From NCBI GenBank assembly GCA_036268875.1, contig DATATI010000001.1, positions 62,001 to 126,000 of the forward strand: a stretch of DNA of 64,000 bases, written 5' to 3'. This document shows, in pieces, positions 8,596 to 16,573 of this stretch; positions within the stretch are counted from its first letter, which is position 1, and each line of letters opens with the position of its first letter. The stretch comes from Polyangia bacterium. GTDB lineage: Bacteria > Myxococcota_A > Polyangia > Fen-1088. The notes under the pieces were generated by a model. The model was not told the origin of the DNA. It saw only the letters and a program-made list of their open reading frames with translations, and searched no databases. The translations under genes and the position numbers were made by a program.

Positions 8596-10293
8596 ATGAG
8601 CGAAGAAACCACCCAAACCCCATCCTCTGAACACGCTGGTCTGACTGTCGTCGCAGCGCAGATCCTCAGCGCCGTCAGCCAGCACGACGGCGCATCGCCG
8701 TCGACGGCGTCGTCAGTGGAAAATTTTCTCCGCTGCACCCGCGATCAATTATTGGGCTTCGCCAAACGCCTGGGCGTAGGCGGAACCAGCAAATTGTCGA
8801 AGGCCGAACTGGCGGCGCGCCTGCACGGCCTGCTGGCCGCGCTGCCACGCACGGCCGGCGGCGAGAGCACCAAAGACCAAGACAAAGACAAGATCGCGGG
8901 CGAGTCAAGCGGCGACGGCGGCGGGTTTCCCCCGAAGTACGATCTCGGCCCCGACGCCGAAGAGTTGCAGATGCCCCGCCACATTCCGTGGGGCTATGGC
9001 CAGGACCGCGTCACCGCGATGGTCGTCGATCCGGATCGCCTGTTCGTCTACTGGGAAGTCACCGACGCTGCGATGGAGAGCGGGCGGCGGGCGCTGGGCA
9101 AAGGCGGCGCCGACGCCTGGCTGTGCCTGCGCGTGTACGACACCACCGGGCGCCTGTTCGACGGCACGAACGCCCACAGCTATTTTGACCACAACATTGG
9201 ACGCGGCGATCGGCAGTGGTTCTTCGACATCAACAAGCCGACGTCCGCGGCGTGCGTCGAGGTCGGCCTGAAATCGACGGAGGGATTCTTCGTCAAGGTG
9301 GCGCGCTCGGGCCGGGTGGAGTTTCCGCGCAGCCAGCCGGTAGGCGGCGGCCACGTCGAGTGGATGACCGTCACCAACGCCGCGGGCGCGCCGGGCCCAT
9401 CGACGCCGGGAACGCTGCCGACCGGGCCAGCGGCGGCGCCGGGTCATGGGCCAGGTGGCGGCGACGGCACGGCCCAGGCGGCGGCAGCCCCAGGGGGAGG
9501 CGGCGCCGGCCACGGCGGAGTCGTCGAATCGATCGCCACGGGCTTCACCGAGCACCAGACCGAACGTCACTGGGAATGGCGCGAGGGCGAGCAAGCGTCC
9601 TGGCAGACCGAGCTGGCGTCGATCTCCTGGACCGAACCGGTGATTCGATCGACCTGGGAAGCCGGCCCGTTCACCTATCCGGTGCAGTCGCCGGTGCTCA
9701 CTGAAGAACATCACGGTGCCCAGGGACACCTGCACTACCGCACCGAGAACGGTCGGGTGCACATCACCTACGGCCCTTGGCAAGTGGTCATCCGCGGCCT
9801 GGGCGCCCGCGCCGAGCGGCGGGTGCTGGCGACCTGGCAGGTGACGCACAGCTGGTCGACGGTGGCGGCGCGCGAGAGCACGCCGGTGACCTGGCGGCCG
9901 GTGGGGCCCGGCGCATCGGAGTGGATGGCGGAGGGCGGCAGCGAGCGCGTGTGGATGAGCGGCAGCGAGCTGCGATTGGGCGGCGGCTCGGAGATGTTCA
10001 TGCTGGGCGCCAGCGAGCTGCGGCTTTTCGGGGCCAGCGAACGCCTGCTGAGCGGCGCCAGCGAGTACCGGTTCCGCGGCGCCAGCGAGCGCCTGTTGAG
10101 CGGCGCCAGCGAGTACCAATTTCGAGGCGCCAGCGAGCGCCTGGGCGCCGGCGCCAGCGAATCTTTATTTCGCGGCGCCAGCGAACGCGCGCTGGGCGGC
10201 GCCAGCGAGCGGGTCATCGGCGCCAGCGAACAGCACCTGGGCTATCCGGCGGCGATCGCGCTGGCCAACGGCACCGACGGAGAGGGAGGCTAG
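8596..10293 (+). CDS. DUF4912 protein with C-terminal octapeptide repeat, glycogen operon
   Basis: 565 residues, with no signal peptide or membrane helix, so cytoplasmic. Residues 49-80 (RDQLLGFAKRLGVGG...) look like a SAP/Rho-N helix-turn-helix module. Residues 126-250 match my recollection of the DUF4912 domain (PWGYGQDRVTAMVVDPDRL, FVYWEVTD, WFFDINKP), which has a carbohydrate-binding-like beta character. A Gly/Ala/Pro linker and a Trp/His-rich region (about 300-435) follow. Residues 439-549 are 14 tandem units of G-[AG/GS]-S-E-x4. The stop is 5 bp before the branching enzyme start, so they form one operon. The function is unknown; a role in organising glycogen synthesis is inferred from context. 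Confidence 0.85.
   Translation: MSEETTQTPSSEHAGLTVVAAQILSAVSQHDGASPSTASSVENFLRCTRDQLLGFAKRLGVGGTSKLSKAELAARLHGLLAALPRTAGGESTKDQDKDKIAGESSGDGGGFPPKYDLGPDAEELQMPRHIPWGYGQDRVTAMVVDPDRLFVYWEVTDAAMESGRRALGKGGADAWLCLRVYDTTGRLFDGTNAHSYFDHNIGRGDRQWFFDINKPTSAACVEVGLKSTEGFFVKVARSGRVEFPRSQPVGGGHVEWMTVTNAAGAPGPSTPGTLPTGPAAAPGHGPGGGDGTAQAAAAPGGGGAGHGGVVESIATGFTEHQTERHWEWREGEQASWQTELASISWTEPVIRSTWEAGPFTYPVQSPVLTEEHHGAQGHLHYRTENGRVHITYGPWQVVIRGLGARAERRVLATWQVTHSWSTVAARESTPVTWRPVGPGASEWMAEGGSERVWMSGSELRLGGGSEMFMLGASELRLFGASERLLSGASEYRFRGASERLLSGASEYQFRGASERLGAGASESLFRGASERALGGASERVIGASEQHLGYPAAIALANGTDGEGG
9910..10242 (+). repeat. Coding tandem repeat: 14 octapeptide (24-bp) units
   Basis: The 3' end of the DUF4912 gene encodes GASEWMAE, GGSERVWM, SGSELRLG, GGSEMFML, GASELRLF, GASERLLS, GASEYRFR, GASERLLS, GASEYQFR, GASERLGA, GASESLFR, GASERALG, GASERVI (7) and GASEQHLG in direct succession. 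The Ser-Glu pair is invariant and positions 6-8 alternate hydrophobic and basic residues. Units 6-9 also show a 16-residue double period, suggesting recent duplication of a pair. Confidence 0.95.
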
Positions 10294-10298
10294 CGGTC

Positions 10299-11882
10299 GT
10301 GGCAACCGGTTACTTCTCGCTGGTGTTGCACGCCCACCTGCCCTTCGTCCGCCACCCGGAAGATCCGACGGTGATGGAAGAACAGTGGCTGTACGAGGCC
10401 ATCACCGGCACGTACCTGCCGCTGCTGCAAATGTTCGAAGGCCTGGTCGCCGATCACATCCCGTATCGCTGCACGGTCTCGCTGTCCGCGCCGCTGATGA
10501 CCATGCTGACCGACGATCTGCTGAAAGAACGTTACGCCGCCTCGATCGACAAGCTGATCGAGTTGGCGGAAAAAGAGATCGAGCGGACCAAGCCCGAGCC
10601 GCATTACCAGCGGCTGGCGCAGATGTACTTCGATCGCTTCCAGTCGCTGCGCCACACCTGGCGCTGCCACGACGGCGATCTGGTGCAGGCATTTCGCCAG
10701 CTGCAGGAGGCCGGGCGCATCGAGGTGATCACCTCGACCGCCACGCACGCCTTCTTCCCGCTGATGGATCGCAACTGGGCCAACATCCGCGCCCAGGTCC
10801 ACGTGGCGGCGGATCTCTACGAAAAAAACTTCGGCCACCGCCCGCGCGGCATGTGGCTGGGCGAATGCGGCTATGTGCCCGGTGTCGACGAGCTTTTGCG
10901 CGAGGCGGCCATCCGTTACTTCTTCGTCGACACGCACGGCATCCTGTTCGCCGATCACCAGCCGGTCTACGGCGCCTACGGACCGCTTTACTGTCCCAGC
11001 GGCGTGGCCGCCTTCGGCCGCGACATGGAATCGTCGCAGCAGGTGTGGAGCGCCAAGGAAGGCTACCCGGGCGACAAGCAGTACCGCGATTTCTACCGGG
11101 ACATCGGGTTCGACCTGCCGATGGATTACATCGGGCCGTACGTGCACCCGGAAGGCCACCGCATCTATACCGGCATCAAGTACCACGCCATCACCCACGA
11201 CAAACTTCACGACAAGTGGGTCTACGATCCGGGCGCCGCCGTCAGCCGCGCCGCCGAGCACGCCATGCACTTTCGCGTGAACCGCCAGCAGCAGGCGGCG
11301 CACCTGCGTGGCGGGATGGATCGCCCGCCGATGATCATCAGCCCCTACGACGCCGAACTGTACGGCCACTGGTGGTACGAAGGGCCGGTGTTCCTGGGCT
11401 ATCTTTTCAGGCAACTGCACTTCAACCAGGACACCATCGAGACGCTGACGCCGGGCGATTACCTGGATCGTTATCCCACCAACCAGGTGGCCACGCCGTG
11501 CGCGTCCTCGTGGGGCGCGAAGGGCTACAACGACTACTGGCTAAACGAGACCAATGCCTGGACTTACCGCCACCTGCACGTCGCCGCCGAACGGATGGTC
11601 GAGCTAGCCCGCCGCCACCCGGCCGCTGACCCGCTGACCACCCGCGCTCTCAACCAGGCCGCGCGCGAGCTGATGCTGGCCCAGAGCAGCGACTGGACGT
11701 TCATCATGAAGACCGGTACCACCGTCCCGTATGCCACGCGCCGGATCAACGAGCACATCCTGCAGTTCACTCGCCTTTACGACGATCTCCGATCGGCCAA
11801 GGTCAGCGAGCCGTTTTTGTCGGACCTGGAGACGCGCGACAATCTATTCCCGCACATGGACTACCGGATCTACGCTAGCTAG
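10299..11882 (+). CDS. 1,4-alpha-glucan branching enzyme, GH57
   Basis: 527 residues from the GTG at 10299, preceded at 10 bases by GGAGG. The reading frame is open further upstream but overlaps the DUF4912 gene and is not coding there. GH57 motifs are in order: HAHLPFVRHPE at residues 9-19, the nucleophile Glu189 in WLGECGYVPG, and the acid/base Asp351 in SPYDAELYGHWW. The latter is followed by the C-terminal helical domain found in branching enzymes. It creates alpha-1,6 branches in glycogen by transglycosylation. It sits between DUF4912 and glgA on one strand with gaps of 5 and 14 bp. No GH13 glgB is present in the window. Confidence 0.93.
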   Translation: MATGYFSLVLHAHLPFVRHPEDPTVMEEQWLYEAITGTYLPLLQMFEGLVADHIPYRCTVSLSAPLMTMLTDDLLKERYAASIDKLIELAEKEIERTKPEPHYQRLAQMYFDRFQSLRHTWRCHDGDLVQAFRQLQEAGRIEVITSTATHAFFPLMDRNWANIRAQVHVAADLYEKNFGHRPRGMWLGECGYVPGVDELLREAAIRYFFVDTHGILFADHQPVYGAYGPLYCPSGVAAFGRDMESSQQVWSAKEGYPGDKQYRDFYRDIGFDLPMDYIGPYVHPEGHRIYTGIKYHAITHDKLHDKWVYDPGAAVSRAAEHAMHFRVNRQQQAAHLRGGMDRPPMIISPYDAELYGHWWYEGPVFLGYLFRQLHFNQDTIETLTPGDYLDRYPTNQVATPCASSWGAKGYNDYWLNETNAWTYRHLHVAAERMVELARRHPAADPLTTRALNQAARELMLAQSSDWTFIMKTGTTVPYATRRINEHILQFTRLYDDLRSAKVSEPFLSDLETRDNLFPHMDYRIYAS

Positions 11883-11896
11883 TTTGGGAGCAGAGA

Positions 11897-13438
11897 GTGG
11901 ACGCTGCTGAACGCGGAGGCCGCCCCGGCGGCCCGCCGCCGCTGAAGGTGTTGTTCGTCGCCTCCGAGTGCGCACCGTTCGCCAAGACTGGCGGCCTGGC
12001 CGACGTGGTCGGGGCATTGCCGCGCGCCCTCAGCGCGCTGGGCATTGACGTGCGCGTGGTGATGCCGCTTTACGCCGGCATGCCCTGGAACGATCTGGAA
12101 GTCCTCGATGGCACACTGGCCGTGCCCATGTGGTGGGGCAACGCCAATGCCCGCGTGCGCACCGGCGTGCTTCCCGGCAGCCGTGTGCCGGTGTATTGCC
12201 TGGAATACCACCGCTACTTCGATCGCCCGTATCTCTACGGTCCACCCGCCGAGGGCTACCCCGACAACCTGGAACGATTCACGTTCCTGTCACGCGGGGC
12301 GCTGCAGACGTGCAAGGCACTCGGCTGGATCCCCGACGTCATCCATGCCAACGACTGGCAAACCGCGCTGGTCCCGGTGTACCTGAACACCGTCGAGTGG
12401 GCGCAGCCGCTGCACGGTACCGCCAGCATCTATTCGATCCACAACCTCGCTTACCAAGGCGTGCTGGAGGGCGGCGCGCTGTTCATCACCGGCCTTGGCC
12501 GCGAGCACTACAACCCGCACGAGTTCGAACATTTCGGGGCCATGAACCTGACCAAGGCGGCGCTTTTTCATTCGACGCTGCTCTCCACCGTCAGCCCGAC
12601 GTACGCCCGCGAAATCCAGACCGGCGAGTACGGCTGCGGTTTGGACGGCGTGCTGTCGCAGCGGGCGCACGATCTGCGCGGCATCTTGAACGGCATCGAC
12701 ATCGACGAATGGAACCCGGCCACCGACAAACATCTGGCCGCCCGCTTCGACGCCCAGCGCATGGCCGGCAAGGCAAAGTGCAAGGCGGCGCTGCAAAAGG
12801 AAGCGGGATTTCCTCTGCGAAAAGACGTTCCGGTGCTGGGCCTGGTCGGGCGGCTGACGGCGCAGAAAGGCGTCGACGTCCTGGCCCACGCCCTGGATCG
12901 CATCTTGAACTGGGACGTGCAGGTGATCTTGCTGGGCACCGGCGATCCCGAAGCAGAACGATTTTTTGCCCGCGCCGAAGGCCTGCGCGGCGATCGTTTT
13001 CGCGCCTGGTTGCAGTTCGACAACGGCCGCGCCCATCGCATCGAAGCGGGCGCCGATTTTTTCCTGATGCCGTCGCGTTTTGAGCCGTGCGGCCTGAACC
13101 AGATGTACAGCCAGCGTTACGGAACGCTGCCCATCGTGCGCGGCACCGGCGGATTGCTGGACACCGTGGCCAACTATAACGAAGTCACCGGCGAAGGGAC
13201 CGGGTTCATCTTGCAGGACCTGCGCCCCGACAGCTTGGCCGACACCATCGGGTGGGCGGTGTCGACCTGGTTTCAGCGCCCGAAGCACATCAAGGCCATG
13301 CGGCAGCAGGCGATGGCCCAGGACAATTCGTGGCAGCGGGCGGCGCTGGCCTACCAGCAGCTCTATCTCGACGCCTATCAGCGCCGCCGCGGCCACGCCT
13401 TTGCCGGCGCGCCCGCGGCGATGATCAGCGCCGCCTGA
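11897..13438 (+). CDS. glgA: Glycogen synthase (GT5)
   Basis: 513 residues from a GTG at 11897 with GGAG seven bases upstream. Residues 22-41 contain KTGGLADVVGALPRAL, the ADP-glucose binding loop of bacterial glycogen synthases. Near the C-terminus PSRFEPCGLNQMYSQRYG carries the conserved catalytic-pocket glutamate and is followed by GTGGLLDTV. The enzyme extends alpha-1,4 glucan chains from ADP-glucose (or UDP-glucose). It is the last gene of the DUF4912-branching enzyme-synthase operon, convergent with the CobW gene 13 bp away. No glgC is visible. Confidence 0.95.
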   Translation: MDAAERGGRPGGPPPLKVLFVASECAPFAKTGGLADVVGALPRALSALGIDVRVVMPLYAGMPWNDLEVLDGTLAVPMWWGNANARVRTGVLPGSRVPVYCLEYHRYFDRPYLYGPPAEGYPDNLERFTFLSRGALQTCKALGWIPDVIHANDWQTALVPVYLNTVEWAQPLHGTASIYSIHNLAYQGVLEGGALFITGLGREHYNPHEFEHFGAMNLTKAALFHSTLLSTVSPTYAREIQTGEYGCGLDGVLSQRAHDLRGILNGIDIDEWNPATDKHLAARFDAQRMAGKAKCKAALQKEAGFPLRKDVPVLGLVGRLTAQKGVDVLAHALDRILNWDVQVILLGTGDPEAERFFARAEGLRGDRFRAWLQFDNGRAHRIEAGADFFLMPSRFEPCGLNQMYSQRYGTLPIVRGTGGLLDTVANYNEVTGEGTGFILQDLRPDSLADTIGWAVSTWFQRPKHIKAMRQQAMAQDNSWQRAALAYQQLYLDAYQRRRGHAFAGAPAAMISAA

Positions 13439-13451
13439 TCGCGCGCGGCGG

Positions 13452-14438
13452 TCAGACGCCCGACGCGCGACAGGCCCACAGCTGCCGGCGCAGCGCCGCC
13501 GGGTCCAGGCCTTCGCCGATGAAGACCAGCTCGGTGCGCGGCGTCTCGGCGGCCCACGGCTCGCCGAAGGTGAGCGAGGTGCGCGCGCCGGCCCGTTCGA
13601 GAAACCCGCGCCGGGTTTCGCCGGCGACGTGCACGAAGCCCTTCGCCCGCAGCAGTGATTCGCCCAGGCGATCGCAGAGCGCCAGCAGCGGCGCCGCCAG
13701 CAATGGGCCGTCTTCGGCGAAAGCCGCCGCGCCCAACTGGCTGTGCTGGTGCGCGGCGTGCTTGGGGCGCGCCGGTGACGGCTTGCTGATCGGCTCCAGC
13801 ACCCAGGCGATAAGCTCGGCCGTCCCCGCCGCGGACTGGGGAAAGCTGGCTCGTTCGGCGGCCGGGTTGCGCTGGGCCAGCAGCGCGTGCAGCGCCTCTG
13901 CCTGCCGATTGGTCGCCAGATCTAACTTCGAGATCAAGAGGCGATCCGCCGCCTCGACCTGGGCGCGCGCTTCCTCGTGGCGCTCCAGTTGGCGCGCCCC
14001 CGCCTCGGCGTCGACCACGCAGATGACGCCGCCCGGGATCACCGGCGCCAAGCGCGGCGGCAGCGCCGCCAGCCCGTCAAGGATCGACCACGGCTCTGCG
14101 ATGCCGGTGGTCTCGAGCACGATCATCTCCGGCTTTGATCGGGCGAGCACCTCGCGCATGCCGTTCCACAGCTCGGACTGGACGCGCACTTCATGACAGA
14201 CGCAGCCGCCTGCCAATTCCATCACGTCGCCCGACCGCGCCTTGATGAGCCGCGTGTCGATGTCGATGCGTCCGAGCTCGTTGATGATCACGCCGATGCG
14301 CCGGTGGTGCTGCTCGGTCAGCACGCGGTTCAAGACCGTGGTCTTGCCCGCCCCGAGAAACCCGGTGAGGATGAGCAGCGGCACCGGCGACGACGCGCGG
14401 TCTTCCCCGTCGTGGCTGTTTTCATCAATGGGCGGCAA
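13452..14438 (-). CDS. CobW/P47K (COG0523) family GTPase, putative metallochaperone
   Basis: 328 residues. G-protein motifs: Walker A LTGFLGAGKTTVL (residues 25-37), Walker B-like ETTGIAEP, and base recognition SKLDLA. The metal motif that is usually CxCC reads G-C-V-C-H (Cys81, Cys83, His84), a substitution at the last ligand. The C-terminal half (HVAGETRRGFLERAGARTS ... LDPAALRRQLWAC) fits the CobW_C domain. Family members deliver Zn, Co or other metals to client proteins. Neighbours do not reveal the metal. The gene lies 76 bp downstream of the octaheme cytochrome and could be co-transcribed with it. Confidence 0.88.
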   Translation of the reverse strand: MPPIDENSHDGEDRASSPVPLLILTGFLGAGKTTVLNRVLTEQHHRRIGVIINELGRIDIDTRLIKARSGDVMELAGGCVCHEVRVQSELWNGMREVLARSKPEMIVLETTGIAEPWSILDGLAALPPRLAPVIPGGVICVVDAEAGARQLERHEEARAQVEAADRLLISKLDLATNRQAEALHALLAQRNPAAERASFPQSAAGTAELIAWVLEPISKPSPARPKHAAHQHSQLGAAAFAEDGPLLAAPLLALCDRLGESLLRAKGFVHVAGETRRGFLERAGARTSLTFGEPWAAETPRTELVFIGEGLDPAALRRQLWACRASGV

Positions 14439-14514
14439 GCGCGGCAGTGTAGCGCGCGCCGCTGTACTTTTCGATGCCCACGCGAGGGGGGCCTTATCGG
14501 CGGCGCGCGGTCGC

Positions 14515-16464
14515 TCAGTCGTCGTTTAACGACGAGCCGTTGTCCTCGTGCCCGGGCGACGGTGCCGAATCAGAGCGCCGCTGAAAGGTGCCGGCATTCA
14601 GACCGGGAACGCACCGATCTAGATCGGCGCTGATGGCGGCGTCCGAACGATTCAGGTCGACCTCGCACGGCTGATCGGTCAATTTGGTCAGCGCCTTCAG
14701 CGCGTACGGCCGCACCAGCGGATACGGATTCAAAACCTGGCGGGCCACCACGGTGATCGCCGCCTTGATGTTGTGTTCGCCGAGCGCGACCATCGCCGGC
14801 ACCTTCTCGTGCGGCTTGCCCAGCGCGACGGTGGCGATCAGCACGTTGCGATCCAGGCCGCCGTAAAGGGTGTTTAGCGCCGAAAGGTCGACCCGCTGGC
14901 CCCACAGCTGAAACAGATCGTCGGCCACTTGCCCGACAGTCTTGTCGGCGTGGCACAAGGCGCACTCGAGCGGACGATCGCCGGTGACCCGAAGCTTGTC
15001 AGTTGGCGAACCGATGCGGTGATACCGGGTAAGGGCTATCCCCAGCCCCATGTTCTTGAGCGGCATGTGACAGGCCACGCAAGAACCGCCTGCCTGACGT
15101 GGGTCGTGGTGGGTGTGCGCGTGCAGCGCCTGCGGGGTTTGAAACTGATCGTGGCAAGTGGTGCACACGCCGTTGCCGGCCGGCGTCTGTAGCAGCGCCA
15201 AACGCTCGGCTGAATCGGCGCCGTGGGGATCATGGCAAGTGGTGCACGACAGGGCCCGCGAACATTTGCTGAGCAAGAAATCGCGCCCCTCGCCCGAGGT
15301 TATATGGCTGCCGCCGGGCCCATCGGCGCGCCGCCCGCCTTCCCATGTGTACGGGTAACGTGAGAACAGCACCTGGTGACAGCGGGCGCACGTCCGATTG
15401 ATCAGCTGCGCCTTGTTGTTCGGCGTGGTCAGCGAATCGTCGGTGGAGGCCATGAACGCGGCGTGCGGGAGCAGATCGGGTAGCACGCTTGGCTGGCGTG
15501 CGTGCTCACGGCTGCCGCCGTGGCACGATTCGCAGCCAATCCCGACCTCGAGCAGATGCTGGCCGCCGAAATGGCGTCGCAAGGCGGGGATCGCCGTGGA
15601 CAAGATGTCCCGGGCCAACGGTCCGCCGCCGCCGGCGGTGCCGCCGACGAATCTGACCTCTGCCGCAACGGCGTCGGTCAGCGCAGCTTCGTTCCTGACA
15701 TGGAATGACCACCGCGTGCTCGCCGGCAACAGTCGATCAACCACCTCGCCCTGGTAAGCGGGGGCACCGCGGCCGTACAACGCGCCCCAGGTGGCGTCGA
15801 AGTATGGAATCGTGTTGTGGCAGAAGATGCAGCTCTCGCTCCACACGCCGCCGGCACGAAGGCCCGGTCGCTCGCCCACCATCACTGAATAGCCTTTCAA
15901 TCGATAGGTCTGCGACGGCAGCAGGAACGACACAGGTAAGATCAGCTCGGGCGCGCCCTGCAGCGGGGCCAACCGATCGATAGGCGGCGCCGCCGCCGGA
16001 TCGACGGACGGGACCTCGATCCCGGCATAGTCCTCGCGGTAACGCCCCCCGATGACCCGGCTGATGCGATAGACGTGATCGCCGAACTGCTTCGAGGCGA
16101 TGCGCATGAACCGCGCATCGCCCTTCTGTTCCAGCGTGGCACGATCGTCTTTGAACTGGAACGTCTCGCCGGCGAACGGGGCATGGACGGCGGCGGCGGT
16201 AGGCAGGCGGGTCATCTGGTGCATCGGCGAGCCCTGCCAGGCGGCGTAGATCTTGGCGTGGCAACCCTCGCAAGCCGCCGAGCCGGCATAATCGGTCCGC
16301 AGAATATTGCTTTCCACACGGGTGGCCGACGGCACCTTCACTTCGCCCGCGCTGACACGCGTCGAACCCGCGGTCCGGCAACCGAGCAAACCGAGGGCGA
16401 CCACCGGCGTCAATAGTCGTAGCCGCTGCAACGAAAATTGGGCCGCTTGGAGGAGCGATTTCAC
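14515..16464 (-). CDS. Octaheme cytochrome c-type lipoprotein with C-terminal HEAT-like segment
   Basis: About 649 residues from a GTG at 16464; an ATG at 16515 in the same frame is the alternative (666 residues). A hydrophobic stretch ends in the lipobox LLGC, predicting an outer-membrane or periplasmic lipoprotein. Eight CxxCH heme sites are visible: CEGCH, CIFCH, CESCH, CARCH, CTTCH twice, CVACH (followed by MPLKNMG) and CALCH. The order resembles multiheme cytochromes of the c554/NrfA-related superfamily. The last 130 residues (LGEHNIKAAITVVARQVLNP) look like HEAT-type helical repeats, as in some multiheme electron-transfer proteins. The substrate is unknown; periplasmic electron transfer is inferred. 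Confidence 0.85.
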   Translation of the reverse strand: MKSLLQAAQFSLQRLRLLTPVVALGLLGCRTAGSTRVSAGEVKVPSATRVESNILRTDYAGSAACEGCHAKIYAAWQGSPMHQMTRLPTAAAVHAPFAGETFQFKDDRATLEQKGDARFMRIASKQFGDHVYRISRVIGGRYREDYAGIEVPSVDPAAAPPIDRLAPLQGAPELILPVSFLLPSQTYRLKGYSVMVGERPGLRAGGVWSESCIFCHNTIPYFDATWGALYGRGAPAYQGEVVDRLLPASTRWSFHVRNEAALTDAVAAEVRFVGGTAGGGGPLARDILSTAIPALRRHFGGQHLLEVGIGCESCHGGSREHARQPSVLPDLLPHAAFMASTDDSLTTPNNKAQLINRTCARCHQVLFSRYPYTWEGGRRADGPGGSHITSGEGRDFLLSKCSRALSCTTCHDPHGADSAERLALLQTPAGNGVCTTCHDQFQTPQALHAHTHHDPRQAGGSCVACHMPLKNMGLGIALTRYHRIGSPTDKLRVTGDRPLECALCHADKTVGQVADDLFQLWGQRVDLSALNTLYGGLDRNVLIATVALGKPHEKVPAMVALGEHNIKAAITVVARQVLNPYPLVRPYALKALTKLTDQPCEVDLNRSDAAISADLDRCVPGLNAGTFQRRSDSAPSPGHEDNGSSLNDD

Positions 16465-16573
16465 ATTGCGACGGTACCGGCGTTGACCGGCTGACTCAAT
16501 TGGTCTCGATCGCATTTTGACGGCGATTGCCCGGTTGCAGCGCCGATTGGCCAGCCGTAGGATTATTATTGTC

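Noticed and set aside
9777-10298. Upstream extension of the branching enzyme frame
   Set aside because: It overlaps the DUF4912 gene, gives a low-complexity Arg-rich sequence, and the GTG at 10299 has a good ribosome site and the expected GH57 N-terminus.
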